A stretch of 64,000 bases of DNA from Streptomyces bicolor. GTDB lineage: Bacteria; Actinomycetota; Actinomycetes; Streptomycetales; Streptomycetaceae. The notes beneath the pieces are model-generated. The model had not been told where the DNA came from, did no database searches, and saw nothing but the letters and a program-made list of their open reading frames with translations. Numbering within the stretch: position 1 is the stretch's first letter; each line of letters opens with the position of its first letter. The stretch covers positions 1 to 64,000 of the forward strand of contig NZ_JOFS01000016.1 of NCBI RefSeq assembly GCF_000719285.1, in the 5' to 3' direction. The translations under genes and the position numbers were made by a program. Shown here piece after piece: positions 1-8,387 of this stretch.

Positions 1-80
1 TTCCGAACCCGGAAGCTAAGCCTTACAGCGCCGATGGTACTGCAGGGGGGACCCTGTGGGAGAGTAGGACGCCGCCGAAC
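1..80 (+). rRNA. rrf: 5S ribosomal RNA, 3' part
   Basis: The window opens inside a 5S rRNA. The segment carries the conserved actinobacterial 3' half, including the CCGAACCCGGAAG block near the start and the closing GCCGCCGAAC. The 5' part lies outside the window, so this is the end of an rRNA operon reading rightwards. The exact 3' end is estimated to within a few bases. Confidence 0.93.
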
Positions 81-91
81 AAATTTTGAAG

Positions 92-126
92 AAAACCCCC
101 GTACCGTAAATCGGTACGGGGGTTTT
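92..126 (+). terminator. rRNA operon terminator
   Basis: A perfect 15-bp stem (92-106 with 112-126) with a 5-nt loop, starting in AAAA and ending in TTTT, lies 12 nt after the 5S end. This is a strong intrinsic terminator for the rRNA operon. It separates the operon from the acetyltransferase gene that starts at 151. Confidence 0.9.
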
Positions 127-150
127 CTGCGTTCGGCTACGGTGTCTGAC

Positions 151-696
151 ATGAGCTACAAGATCCGGTCCATACGTGCCGACGAGTGGCCCGCCGCAAG
201 GGAGTTGCGGCTTGCCGCGTTGCGGGATCCGGTTGCGCCGATCGCCTTTCTCACGACCTACGAGGAGGCCGTGGCCCGGCCGGACTCCTTCTGGCAGGAG
301 CAGGCAGCCGGCGCCTGCGAGGGCGCCGAAGGGGCGCAGCAGATCATCGCCGAGGGGCCGGACGGGGTGTGGGTCGGGACCTTGACCGTGTTGGTGGAGG
401 AGCCGGGGACGACGGACTGGGCCGGATTTCCGGTGGAGCGGAAGCAGGGGCATGTCGTCGCTGTGTTCGTGCGTCCCGAGGAGCGGGGGAACGGGCTGAC
501 CGAGGTGATGTTCGATGCCGCCCTGGAGTGGTCGTGGGCGCGGGGCGCGGAGCGGGTCCGGCTCATCGTGCACGAGGAGAACAGGCGGGCACAGCGGTTT
601 TATCGGAAGGTCGGGTTCGTGCCGAGTGGGGTGACCGTGCCGCTCGGCGAGGGGTCGGGGGAGTCCGAGTTGGAGTTCGTCATCGAGCGGCCTTAG
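151..696 (+). CDS. GNAT family N-acetyltransferase
   Basis: A 181-residue protein with the GNAT fold pattern: an N-terminal strand (YKIRSIRADEW), a central strand followed by an acetyl-CoA loop (VAVFVRPEERGNG), and a C-terminal AQRFYRKVGFVPSG segment. It should transfer an acetyl group from acetyl-CoA to an unknown amine. The frame stays open back to 34, but that would run through the rRNA terminator, so the ATG at 151 is chosen. The ribosome site is weak; expression may come from a promoter just after the terminator. The gene converges on the leftward cmd cluster, whose last stop is at 705. Confidence 0.85.
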   Translation: MSYKIRSIRADEWPAARELRLAALRDPVAPIAFLTTYEEAVARPDSFWQEQAAGACEGAEGAQQIIAEGPDGVWVGTLTVLVEEPGTTDWAGFPVERKQGHVVAVFVRPEERGNGLTEVMFDAALEWSWARGAERVRLIVHEENRRAQRFYRKVGFVPSGVTVPLGEGSGESELEFVIERP

Positions 697-704
697 TGGC
701 AGGC

Positions 705-2255
705 CTACACCGGCAGTTCGTCGTGCGGCCAGCGGGAGCGGGCCTGTTCCCGGGACCGGAGCAGGGCCAGGGTCGGCATACCCCGGTCCGCTCCGGTGGC
801 CAGCAGCTCCGGGAGCTGGGGAAGCGGAGCCACGGCGGCGACGTCGTCCAGGACGAGCGTCAGTGGTGGGTCGAGGCGACCGGAGGATGACCGTTCGGCC
901 ATGCGCCGGCCGCGCTCGACCACGCTTGCGGCGAGGGCCGTCAGGAGTGGCATGGCGCCCGGGTTCGCTCGGGGATCCTCGATGGATTCACCCACCAGAT
1001 AAAGCGTGCCCGCTTCATGGACGAAGGAATCCAAGGTGAGGGCATCAGTTCGGTTTGGAGTGCAGGCCTCTCGGATGTTGACGGTGTGCAGGGCGGCGAG
1101 GGCCCGGGTGGTCAACTCCTGAGCCATGTCTCGGCGTTCCGGGTGGGCCGTCAGGGCGGCTTCGAGCTCGCCTGCCGCGCCTGGGGCCGCCTTCGGGTTC
1201 GTACGGAGGGTTCGTACGGCGTCCTGGACCTGGTTGCCCTGGGACCAGCGGTGGACGTGGCGGATGGTGCGGCCGTCGATGGCCGCGGCGTGCAGGTAGC
1301 TGCGCAGGAGCGTTTCGGCTACCGCCGCGAGGGCCTGGTCCAGTTTGGCGGTCGGGCGGATCGGGGCGAGGAGGGCGGCGGCTCGCTGGGTCGCCGTATC
1401 CCTGTCCTCGCAGCCTGCGGTGGGGGACCAGTGGAGGCGGGCCGGGGTGTCGCAGAGGTGGGTCGGATCGTAGAGGAGGACCGGGCCCAGCTTCGAGCGG
1501 GCGTCCTTTGTGTCCTGCCAGAGGGCTGGGTTCGACGTGACTACGAGGGCGGGGCCTTCCGCGTCGCGTACTGCTCGGGTGGCCGTTTGCAGGCGGCTTT
1601 CCTTCGGGGCTACGAGGATTGTTTCCCACCCGGCCATCGGTTCGGCGAGCAGGGGGCTGTGGGAGTCCGCGTCGGGCACCGCCCCCTCGCCGCGTTCCGT
1701 CGCCCTCGCGATCGTCGTCCCCGTCGGGTCGGGCTCCGTCCGTGGCGCGGGCACCCCGGCCTGTGCCGGTGCAGGGGCGGCGGTCCCGGTGTCGTCCGAG
1801 GGCTGTCCAGGCTCTCCCGCACTCCCTGTCCGGCCCGCACTCCCCGTCTTGCCCGCACGCCTGCCGGCCCTGACCGCGCGCCACCGTGCCACCGTCCCCA
1901 TCACGAACACGGTCAGTACGACGAGGACCATCAACTGGCCGATGAACACGCCCCAGAACAGCCCGTACCCCGACAGCTGACCGGCCGGCGTGTCCGGCCA
2001 CGCGCCCGCCATGTCGTGGGGCTCGGCGATCAGGGAGCGCATGGCGAGCGGTGTGCGGGTGAAGGTGACTCCGGACGGCCAGGTGCCGTGCGAGAACAGG
2101 GCTGCCAGGCCCGTCGCCGTCCACACCAGCAGCGTCATGCCGAGGAGGAAGGCGAGTATGCCGATCAGCAGGCCGTCGGGGATGCCCCCTTGGCTGTCAC
2201 GGCGGTCACGGCTGTCACGGCCGTCCCGGTGTCGCAGGCGGTCGTCCGGTCTCAC
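705..2255 (-). CDS. cmdA: Membrane protein, degenerate VirD4/TraD-like (CmdA-like)
   Basis: A 516-residue protein, last of six leftward genes. Two N-terminal membrane segments (LLIGILAFLLGMTLLVWTAT and the VFIGQLMVLVVLTVFVMG region) are followed by a cytoplasmic domain arranged like a type IV coupling ATPase. A Walker B-like LTLVLDDVAAVAPLPQLPELL and a TraD-like tail are present. Where a P-loop is expected (after ETILVAPKES) there is no GxxGxGKT, so ATP hydrolysis is doubtful. The start is the GTG at 2255, preceded by GGGGAGG; the open frame further upstream overlaps the next gene and is rejected. By recalled synteny this is SCO4126 (cmdA), whose cluster is needed for normal sporulation. Confidence 0.75.
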   Translation of the reverse strand: MRPDDRLRHRDGRDSRDRRDSQGGIPDGLLIGILAFLLGMTLLVWTATGLAALFSHGTWPSGVTFTRTPLAMRSLIAEPHDMAGAWPDTPAGQLSGYGLFWGVFIGQLMVLVVLTVFVMGTVARWRAVRAGRRAGKTGSAGRTGSAGEPGQPSDDTGTAAPAPAQAGVPAPRTEPDPTGTTIARATERGEGAVPDADSHSPLLAEPMAGWETILVAPKESRLQTATRAVRDAEGPALVVTSNPALWQDTKDARSKLGPVLLYDPTHLCDTPARLHWSPTAGCEDRDTATQRAAALLAPIRPTAKLDQALAAVAETLLRSYLHAAAIDGRTIRHVHRWSQGNQVQDAVRTLRTNPKAAPGAAGELEAALTAHPERRDMAQELTTRALAALHTVNIREACTPNRTDALTLDSFVHEAGTLYLVGESIEDPRANPGAMPLLTALAASVVERGRRMAERSSSGRLDPPLTLVLDDVAAVAPLPQLPELLATGADRGMPTLALLRSREQARSRWPHDELPV

Positions 2256-2272
2256 GCTGCCCTCCCCTTCGC

Positions 2273-3682
2273 CTACGCCACCGTCGATTCGGAGTCGCCG
2301 AGGTGCTGTTCCACGAAGGCCGCCGCCCGCTCCTCCGCCTCGAGTTCGGCGGCGCGCAGGGCGTCGTCGGCGAGGTCGCTGGCCGATTCGGTCATGGCGC
2401 GGTCGGTGAAGACGAGAGGGCGTTCGGTCTCGGTGACCAGGTGTTTGACGACCTGGACGTTGCCGTTGACGTCCCACACCGCGATGCCGGGAGTGAGGGT
2501 CGGGATGATCTCCACGGCCCAGCGCGGCAGCCCGAGCACCCGGCCTGTCGCCCTCGCCTCGTCCGCCTTCTGGGCGTAGATCGTCCTCGTGGACGCCATC
2601 TTGAGGATCGCGGCCGCTTCCTTCGCCGCCGCGCCGTCGACGACGTCCGACAGGTGGTGGACGACGGCGACGAAGGACAGGCCGAGCCGTCGGCCGAACT
2701 TCAGCAGGCGCTGGAAGAGCTGGGCCACGAAGGGGCTGTTGATGATGTGCCAGGCCTCCTCGACCAGGAAGATGCGCTTCTTCCGGTCGGGGCGGATCCA
2801 GGTGTGTTCCAGCCAGACGCCGACGATCGCCATCAGGATCGGCATCGCGATGGAGTTGCGGTCGATGTGGGACAAATCGAACACGATGAGAGGCGCGTCG
2901 AGGTCGATGCCGACCGTGGTGGGGCCGTCGAACATGCCCCTGAGGTCACCGTCGACCAGACGGTCGAGGACCAGGGCGACGTCCAGGCCCCATGCGCGTA
3001 CGTCGTCTATGGCGACGTTCATCGCCTCGGCCGACTCCGGCTCGGGGTGCCGTAGCTGTTCGACGATGTCTGTCAGGACCGGCTGGCGTTCGATGATCGT
3101 TTCGTTGACGTAGGCGTGCGCGACCTTCAGGGCGAAGCCGGAGCGTTCGTCCAGGCCGTGGCCCATCGCGACCTCGATGATCGTGCGGAGCAGTGCGAGC
3201 TGGCCCGTGGTCGTGATCGACGGGTCGAGGGGGTTGAGGCGGATACCCATGTCCAGGGCGGCCGTCGGGTCCAGGCGGATGGGAGTTATCCCCAGCTCCT
3301 GCGCGATGAGGTTCCACTCGCCGACGCCGTCCTCGCCCTGTGCGTCCAGGACGACGACCTGGCGGTCGCGGAAGCGCAGCTGGCGCAGGACGTACGTCTT
3401 CTCCAGCGCCGACTTGCCGTTGCCGGACTCGCCGAGGACCAGCCAGTGCGGGGCGGGGAGCTGCTGGCCGTACAGCTGGAAGGGGTCGTAGATGTAGCCC
3501 TTTCCGGAGTAGACCTCGCGGCCGATGATGACGCCCGAGTCGCCGAGGCCGGGGGCGGCGGTCGGGAGGTAGACCGCCTGCGCCTGGCCCGTGGACGTGC
3601 GCACCGGCGGCCGGGTCGTCTCGACCTTCCCGAACAGGAAGGACGTGAAGGCGTCGGTGAGGACGGACAGCGGGTCCCGCAT
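2273..3682 (-). CDS. cmdB: VirB4/TraC-like ATP-binding protein (CmdB-like)
   Basis: A 469-residue ATPase. Walker A is GESGNGKS at residues 84-91 and Walker B is IFLVEEAWHII near residue 304; the EEAWH form is typical of VirB4/HerA-type ATPases of type IV secretion and conjugation. It lacks the large N-terminal domain of full VirB4, which may be supplied by the neighbouring 3689-5245 product. It is probably the only complete ATPase of the cluster and would power an envelope complex. The gene ends 17 nt before cmdA and begins 6 nt after the stop of the upstream gene, so co-transcription is likely. It corresponds by recall to SCO4127 (cmdB). Confidence 0.82.
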   Translation of the reverse strand: MRDPLSVLTDAFTSFLFGKVETTRPPVRTSTGQAQAVYLPTAAPGLGDSGVIIGREVYSGKGYIYDPFQLYGQQLPAPHWLVLGESGNGKSALEKTYVLRQLRFRDRQVVVLDAQGEDGVGEWNLIAQELGITPIRLDPTAALDMGIRLNPLDPSITTTGQLALLRTIIEVAMGHGLDERSGFALKVAHAYVNETIIERQPVLTDIVEQLRHPEPESAEAMNVAIDDVRAWGLDVALVLDRLVDGDLRGMFDGPTTVGIDLDAPLIVFDLSHIDRNSIAMPILMAIVGVWLEHTWIRPDRKKRIFLVEEAWHIINSPFVAQLFQRLLKFGRRLGLSFVAVVHHLSDVVDGAAAKEAAAILKMASTRTIYAQKADEARATGRVLGLPRWAVEIIPTLTPGIAVWDVNGNVQVVKHLVTETERPLVFTDRAMTESASDLADDALRAAELEAEERAAAFVEQHLGDSESTVA

Positions 3683-3688
3683 CAGGTC

Positions 3689-5245
3689 CTACCTCCGAAT
3701 GCCGGTGGCGAAGGGGAGTGTGTTGACGAATGCCCGGTGGTGCTCCCGGTCGCACCATTCAAGCTTCAGATACGACTTTCCGGCTGACGCCCGGATGGTC
3801 CGCTTGTCGCGTGCCAGGGCCTCGGGGGTGCGGGAGGAGACGGTGATGTAGCCGACGAGGTTGACGCCGGCGGCACCGCTCGCGAGGTCCTCGCCGCGCT
3901 GGTCGAGGCGGGTGTGGGCGGCGACGTCGCGGGGGTCGACGGTGCGGTTCATCTTGGCGGCGCGGCTGGCCTCCGCCTCGTCGTTGGTCTTCTCGGTCAG
4001 CATGCGCTCGATGGCGACCTCGGTGGGTTCGAGGTCCATCGTGACGGCGACCGTGCGGATGACGTCCGGGGTGTGGACGAGGAGGGGCGCCAGGAAGTTG
4101 ACGCCGACCGGGGTCATCGGCCACTCCTTCACCCAGGCGGTGGCATGGCACCACGGCGCGCGGGTGGACGACTCCCGGGTCTTCGCCTGGAGGAACGTCG
4201 GCTCCATGGCGTCCAGCTCGGCCGGCCAGGCGTTGCGCTTCGTCATCGCCTGGATGTGGTCGATGGGGTGGTCCGGGTCGTACATGGAGTGGATGAGGGA
4301 GGCGAGGCGGCCCTGGCCGAGCGGCTGCCGTACGCGGATGTCGGCCTCCTGGAGGCGCGAGCAGATGTCGGTCAGCTCGCGGGCCATCACGACCGCGAGA
4401 CCGGCGTCCCGGTCGACCTTGCCGCCGTGCGGGCGGGCCGCGCGGGCCATCGCCATGGCCTCGGCGGCCAGGTCGCGGGTGTAGTGCATGCAGGCGACGA
4501 GGTACGCGCGGTGCTGCTCGCTGCTCGTCGACACCATCGACTGGAGTTGGTCGTACGACTGCTGCAGCCAGCCCGGGGCCCGCTCGTCGCCGCGCATGGC
4601 GACGTCCTTGGCGTGGGCGTCCGGGTCGGCGGGAAGGGTGCGTGCGAGCATCTGCAGGCGCGTCACGAAGCCGTCGCCGTTGGCGACGTGCTTCAGCAGC
4701 GTGCCGAAGCGGTCGACGAGGGCTTCCTGGTCCTCGGAGTCGCGCAGGCCCACGCCGGGGCCCTCGATCTCGATGGCGGCCGTGACCGTGCGGCGGTCGG
4801 CGTGCAGGAGTACGGCGATCTCGTCGGGCCCGAAGGGGGCGGCCAGCCAGGTGATGCGGCCGATGCCCGGCGGCGGGCCGACCTCGACCTCGCGGCCGTC
4901 GATGCGGGTGCCGGCCTCGATGACGCCGGAGCGGTAGGCGGTGCCCCGGCGGAGGGTGCGCTTGTAGCTGCGGTTGATCTCGAACCACTTGTAGAACGTC
5001 CGCTGCTTGTACGGCACGTAGACCGCGGCGAGCGCGAGCAGCGGGAAGCCCGTGAGCAGCACGATGCGCAGGGACAGGACGGGGACGAGGAGCCCGCACA
5101 TCATGCCGAGGAACGCGCCCACGATGATCAGCGCGATCTCGCCGGTCTCACGGTTGCGGCCGACGACCGCGTTCGGCCGGGCGCGGCCGATCAGATACGC
5201 ACGGCGGGGCGTGACCGGATGGGACACGTGGGACTGCGTCGTCAA
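3689..5245 (-). CDS. cmdC: SCO6880-type membrane protein, VirB4 N-domain-like (CmdC-like)
   Basis: A 518-residue protein. A short cytoplasmic head precedes two adjacent membrane segments (about residues 35-75), in the PrgI-like layout of type IV secretion partners. A long soluble region follows, resembling the N-terminal domain of VirB4 proteins (AAIEIEGPG, DLEPTEVAIERM). Together with cmdB this looks like a VirB4 split into membrane and ATPase halves. The start overlaps the stop of the upstream gene by 4 bp (5242-5245), a sign of translational coupling. Assignment to cmdC rests on order. Confidence 0.75.
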   Translation of the reverse strand: MTTQSHVSHPVTPRRAYLIGRARPNAVVGRNRETGEIALIIVGAFLGMMCGLLVPVLSLRIVLLTGFPLLALAAVYVPYKQRTFYKWFEINRSYKRTLRRGTAYRSGVIEAGTRIDGREVEVGPPPGIGRITWLAAPFGPDEIAVLLHADRRTVTAAIEIEGPGVGLRDSEDQEALVDRFGTLLKHVANGDGFVTRLQMLARTLPADPDAHAKDVAMRGDERAPGWLQQSYDQLQSMVSTSSEQHRAYLVACMHYTRDLAAEAMAMARAARPHGGKVDRDAGLAVVMARELTDICSRLQEADIRVRQPLGQGRLASLIHSMYDPDHPIDHIQAMTKRNAWPAELDAMEPTFLQAKTRESSTRAPWCHATAWVKEWPMTPVGVNFLAPLLVHTPDVIRTVAVTMDLEPTEVAIERMLTEKTNDEAEASRAAKMNRTVDPRDVAAHTRLDQRGEDLASGAAGVNLVGYITVSSRTPEALARDKRTIRASAGKSYLKLEWCDREHHRAFVNTLPFATGIRR

Positions 5246-6570
5246 CGCCCGTCACCTCCTGAACTGTTGCTGTTGCGGGTGTTGCTGGCGTGGGGGGTGT
5301 TCACCGGGCTTCCCGAGCGGGGCGCGGGTGCGGCGGAGGGGACAGATCCGCCGCCCCCGTTGGAGGGGCGCGAACTGTGCGCGGCGACGCCGCCGGAGGC
5401 GGGATTGGAGGGGCGGGGCGAGTTCGACTGGCCTCCGCCGCCGTTGTTGTCCGCGCGGGAGCTGTGGGTCTTGATGCCCTGGGCGACGAGGGTCGCCGGG
5501 GAGCTGATCACGGCGGCGGCCTTGCCCTCGGCGCCGCGCATGATGCGGTTGTTGCGGGAGCCGGCGATCTCGTCGCCGAAGCCCGGGACGAAGCGGTAGA
5601 TCATCGCGCTGGCGAAGATGGCGAGCAGGATGATGGCCAGGCCGGACACGACGGCCGAGAAGGCGTTCGGGCCGTCGTCGGCGGACAGGGCGCCGGCCAG
5701 GCCGAGCACGATCACGATGACCGGCTTCACCAGGATGACCGCGATCATGATGCCGGCCCAGCGGCGGACGTGGCCCCACAGGTTCTTGTCGACCAGGCCC
5801 GCGTAGACGACGGTGCCGAGGAGGGCGCCGACGTAGAGCAGGGCGGCGCGGATGACGAGCTCCAGCCACAGGATGCCGGCGGCGAGGATGCTGACCAGGG
5901 AGACGACGATCAGCATGATCGGGCCGCCGCCGATGTCCTCGCCCTTCTCCAGGGCGCCGGCGAAGGTGCCGAAGAAGGTGTCCGTCTGGTCGCCGGTCGT
6001 CTTCGCCAGGACGTCCGTGATGCCGTCGGTCGCCGATACGACCGTGTAGAGGATCAGCGGCGTGAACGCGGACGCGAGCACCGTGAGCCAGAGGAAGCCG
6101 ATCGCCTCGGAGATGGCGGTGGTGAGGGGGACGCCGCGGACTGCTCGCTTGGCGACTGCCAGGAGCCAGAGGAGGAGGGTGAGGATCGTCGACGCCGCGA
6201 AGACGACGGCGTACTGCTGGAGGAACTTGGGGTTCGTGAAGTCGACGTTCGCGGTGTCTTTTACGGCTTCGCTGAGCTGCTTGATGGTCCAGGACGCGGC
6301 GTCTGCGCAGCCCTTGGCGAGGGAGGAGAGGGGGTCGAGGGTGGAGGTGGGGTCGGTTAGGGAGGGGGTGCCGGTTCGATTGCTGCCGCCGCCGTTGTCT
6401 TCTTCGCAGTACTGCTTGGCGGGACCGATGAGCAGGTCACAGGGGTCGTTGCTCGGCGTTGGCGTAGGTGTGGGAGCCGCGTAGGCGCGCGTGGCCAGCA
6501 GCACGGCACTGGTCTGTACGGCGGCCAACAAGGCCGTGAGCTTGAGTACGCGACGCGGGCTACCGGGCAT
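5242..6570 (-). CDS. cmdD: Polytopic membrane protein, TrbL/VirB6-like (CmdD-like)
   Basis: A 442-residue protein with a cleavable or anchoring N-terminus (LKLTALLAAVQTSAVLLATRAYA) followed by a Pro/Thr-rich stretch. About six membrane segments in the middle (for example FAASTILTLLLWLLAVAKRA and ILWLELVIRAALLYVGALLG) precede a low-complexity Ser/Asn/Gly-rich cytoplasmic tail. The layout matches TrbL/VirB6 channel proteins. The ATG at 6570 has GGAGGG five bases upstream and overlaps the previous gene by 11 bp, so the longer frame up to 6636 is rejected. Likely part of an inner-membrane complex with cmdB and cmdC. Confidence 0.75.
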   Translation of the reverse strand: MPGSPRRVLKLTALLAAVQTSAVLLATRAYAAPTPTPTPSNDPCDLLIGPAKQYCEEDNGGGSNRTGTPSLTDPTSTLDPLSSLAKGCADAASWTIKQLSEAVKDTANVDFTNPKFLQQYAVVFAASTILTLLLWLLAVAKRAVRGVPLTTAISEAIGFLWLTVLASAFTPLILYTVVSATDGITDVLAKTTGDQTDTFFGTFAGALEKGEDIGGGPIMLIVVSLVSILAAGILWLELVIRAALLYVGALLGTVVYAGLVDKNLWGHVRRWAGIMIAVILVKPVIVIVLGLAGALSADDGPNAFSAVVSGLAIILLAIFASAMIYRFVPGFGDEIAGSRNNRIMRGAEGKAAAVISSPATLVAQGIKTHSSRADNNGGGGQSNSPRPSNPASGGVAAHSSRPSNGGGGSVPSAAPAPRSGSPVNTPHASNTRNSNSSGGDGR

Positions 6571-7390
6571 ACGTGAACCCTCCGTACTCTTCGATGGCCT
6601 TGCTGATCTCGTCGGAGCCGGCGGCTCTGTCGTCACCGGGCACCGGCGCAGGCCCGTCCTTCTGGGTGTCCGCGGTGATCTTCCAGTCGTTGTTGACCCA
6701 CTGCAGGTCGAAGGTCCAGGTCTTCCAGGTCGAGCTCACAGGGTCGGTTGAACTTTGGCCTGACATGCCGATGAGGCCCATGTACCAGACGGAGACCTTG
6801 GCGCTGCTTGTGCTGTACTGCTCGACTTTTGTGCCTACCGGCACGGTGCGCGATACGAACGTGCTGCCCTCGGGGGCGGCGCCGTTCTCGTCGAGGCCGA
6901 GCTTGCTGAGGAAGTCCGGCGAGTAGGCCTGGTCCATCGCGCTCTGGAGCTTGGCAGCTGCCGTCGGCGTGTAGATGGTGTCGACGATGCTGTGCCGGGT
7001 GGCCTGGTTGAACATGCCGGTTGAACCCAGCGTCACCGCATAGTTGGCCGCCGCACTCTGCGCACCCTGCTCATCCTGAGCGAACCCCGCCGGAATCCCC
7101 CCGGCCTTCCCGTCCACCGGCCGTGCCCCACTCGCCGCCGTAGTGGAGGATTTCGGCTGGTTTTCGTCCCCGGCCGGGGAATCGGAGTCGTCGCCTCCAC
7201 GGTTCGCGAAGGCGATCGCTGCGATCAGGAGGACCACCACGCCGACCACGGTGACCAGGCTCCGGGACGACGAGCGGCCGCCTCGCCGCGCGCCCCCGTA
7301 CACGTCACCGCCGCTCTCGGGCAGCCGTGTGCGGGTCTGGCCCGTGCCTCCGTAACCGCCGGAGGACTCCCGCTCGTCTCCGAGACTCAT
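6560..7390 (-). CDS. cmdE: Single-pass membrane protein, VirB8/TcpC-like (CmdE-like)
   Basis: A 276-residue protein: a Gly/Arg-rich cytoplasmic head of about 40 residues, one membrane anchor (SLVTVVGVVVLLIAAIAFAN), and an extracytoplasmic domain of about 200 residues ending in an NTF2-like pattern (FDLQWVNNDWKITADTQ). This is the topology of VirB8/TcpC assembly factors of type IV secretion. The family call rests on topology and neighbours rather than a firm motif. It overlaps the downstream gene by 11 bp, and 198 bp separate it from the upstream gene. Confidence 0.7.
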   Translation of the reverse strand: MSLGDERESSGGYGGTGQTRTRLPESGGDVYGGARRGGRSSSRSLVTVVGVVVLLIAAIAFANRGGDDSDSPAGDENQPKSSTTAASGARPVDGKAGGIPAGFAQDEQGAQSAAANYAVTLGSTGMFNQATRHSIVDTIYTPTAAAKLQSAMDQAYSPDFLSKLGLDENGAAPEGSTFVSRTVPVGTKVEQYSTSSAKVSVWYMGLIGMSGQSSTDPVSSTWKTWTFDLQWVNNDWKITADTQKDGPAPVPGDDRAAGSDEISKAIEEYGGFTYAR

Positions 7391-7588
7391 GCCGCGTACG
7401 CCCCCTCGGCGTCGGACGAAAACACGTTGGAGTACGACGGTAGCCGGGCTGGTTCCCGCATGGGCGCGGTGTGGTGACTCGACATCAGGGAAAACGCAAC
7501 CTCAGCCGGTGAGCACGACGGGTGGGTCGGGGACTAGGGGGGCCGGGCGTGCCCGGAGCGTATGGAGGAGACGGAGGGGAGCGGACCG

Positions 7589-7897
7589 CTAGACGGCCAT
7601 GCCGTACACGATGGTGAACAGCGTGCCCAGTGAGCCGATGATGAAGACGCCCGTCAGACCGGCGACGATCAGACCCTTGCCCTGCTCGGCGCTGAACGTG
7701 TCGCGCAGGGCCGTGGCGCCGATACGCTGTTTGGCCGCGCCCCAGATGGCGATGCCGAGGCAGAGCAGGATGGCGACCGCCATGACGACCTGGATCATCG
7801 TCTTGGCTTCGTTCCCCAATGCCCCGAAGGGACCCCAGTCCGGAGCGATCCCGCCGATGATGGTGTTGATGTCGCCCTTGTCGGCCGCAAAGAGCAT
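7589..7897 (-). CDS. cmdF: Small membrane protein, pilin/VirB2-like (CmdF-like)
   Basis: About 102 residues with two hydrophobic segments (MIQVVMAVAILLCLGIAIWG and GLIVAGLTGVFIIGSLGTLF) joined by a short basic loop. This is the usual size and shape of VirB2/TrbC-type pilins or small channel subunits. It is the first gene of the cmd-like cluster. Two starts compete: GTG at 7906, with AGGGG only two bases away, or ATG at 7897, with GGTGA five bases upstream. The second has the better spacing. Together with five following genes it matches the six-gene cmd operon of S. coelicolor. Confidence 0.75.
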   Translation of the reverse strand: MLFAADKGDINTIIGGIAPDWGPFGALGNEAKTMIQVVMAVAILLCLGIAIWGAAKQRIGATALRDTFSAEQGKGLIVAGLTGVFIIGSLGTLFTIVYGMAV

Positions 7898-8015
7898 GTA
7901 AGTCACCGCCCCTGTTGGGTAGTTCCGCAGTCCCCCTGCGGTGCGCAGAGGTCAGGCCTCATTCTCGCCGACATTGTCGCCGTCGTATGTCGACTTGGCG
8001 TCATTGATGGGCGGG

Positions 8016-8037
8016 ATTCGTACGAATAGCTCGTACG
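8016..8037. promoter_or_regulatory. Palindromic motif upstream of the cmd-like cluster
   Basis: About 120 bp upstream of the first cmd gene is a perfect 12-bp palindrome ATTCGTACGAAT (8016-8027), followed at 8031 by a second TCGTACG core. Two copies of TCGTACG in a 360-bp non-coding stretch suggest a regulator site, but no cognate protein can be named. The rest of 7898-8205 shows no gene. Confidence 0.35.
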
Positions 8038-8205
8038 GTTACTCTGTGTATCACGGCAGGTCACGCCGGGCAATGATGCCTGAGCGGAACCTGTCGTGTG
8101 GCTCCGTCGTTAGCTCCCTTCACGCCGGGTAGCCGTTTCTGACGGCCGGTCGGGTGAGTGGTCGCGCCCGTGTTCTGCGGGTGAAGGCTATCCCGGCAGC
8201 GCCAA

Positions 8206-8232
8206 CGGGCCACGGCGGGGTGCCGTGGCCCG
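8206..8232 (-). terminator. Terminator behind a peptidase relic
   Basis: A perfect 11-bp stem (8206-8216 with 8222-8232, loop GGGGT) lies 26 bp past the stop of the peptidase remnant at 8259. It fits an intrinsic terminator for that lost leftward gene; no clear U-run follows. Confidence 0.6.
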
Positions 8233-8258
8233 TAGCAGGTAGGGATGGTGACTGAGCG

Positions 8259-8336
8259 TCAGCCGGTGAAGGCGTCCAGGCCCTGGGGGGTGCCCCAGCC
8301 GGTGGGGCCGTCGTAGCCGGTGCCGGCGGTGAATGC
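8259..8336 (-). pseudogene. C-terminal relic of an S53/S8-type secreted peptidase
   Basis: Reading leftwards, this stretch encodes 25 residues with the motif GYDGPTGWGTPQGL and then a stop. This closely resembles the C-terminal signature of sedolisin (S53) and related secreted peptidases of Streptomyces, where a Gly-rich GxGxPxG loop lies near the calcium site. Nothing upstream of it continues the family: the TetR stop lies 51 bp away. A terminator follows at 8206-8232. The likely history is deletion of a whole peptidase gene, leaving its tail and terminator. Family recognition is from memory. Confidence 0.6.
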
Positions 8337-8387
8337 CGGGGGATGGCCTCGGCTTGACCCCGGTGCTTTTCGCGGGCCTCAGTGCCG

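Noticed and set aside
705..7897. Cmd-like cluster as an integrated conjugative element
   Set aside because: No relaxase, integrase, replication gene or flanking repeats are seen, and the position beside an rRNA operon matches recalled core synteny.
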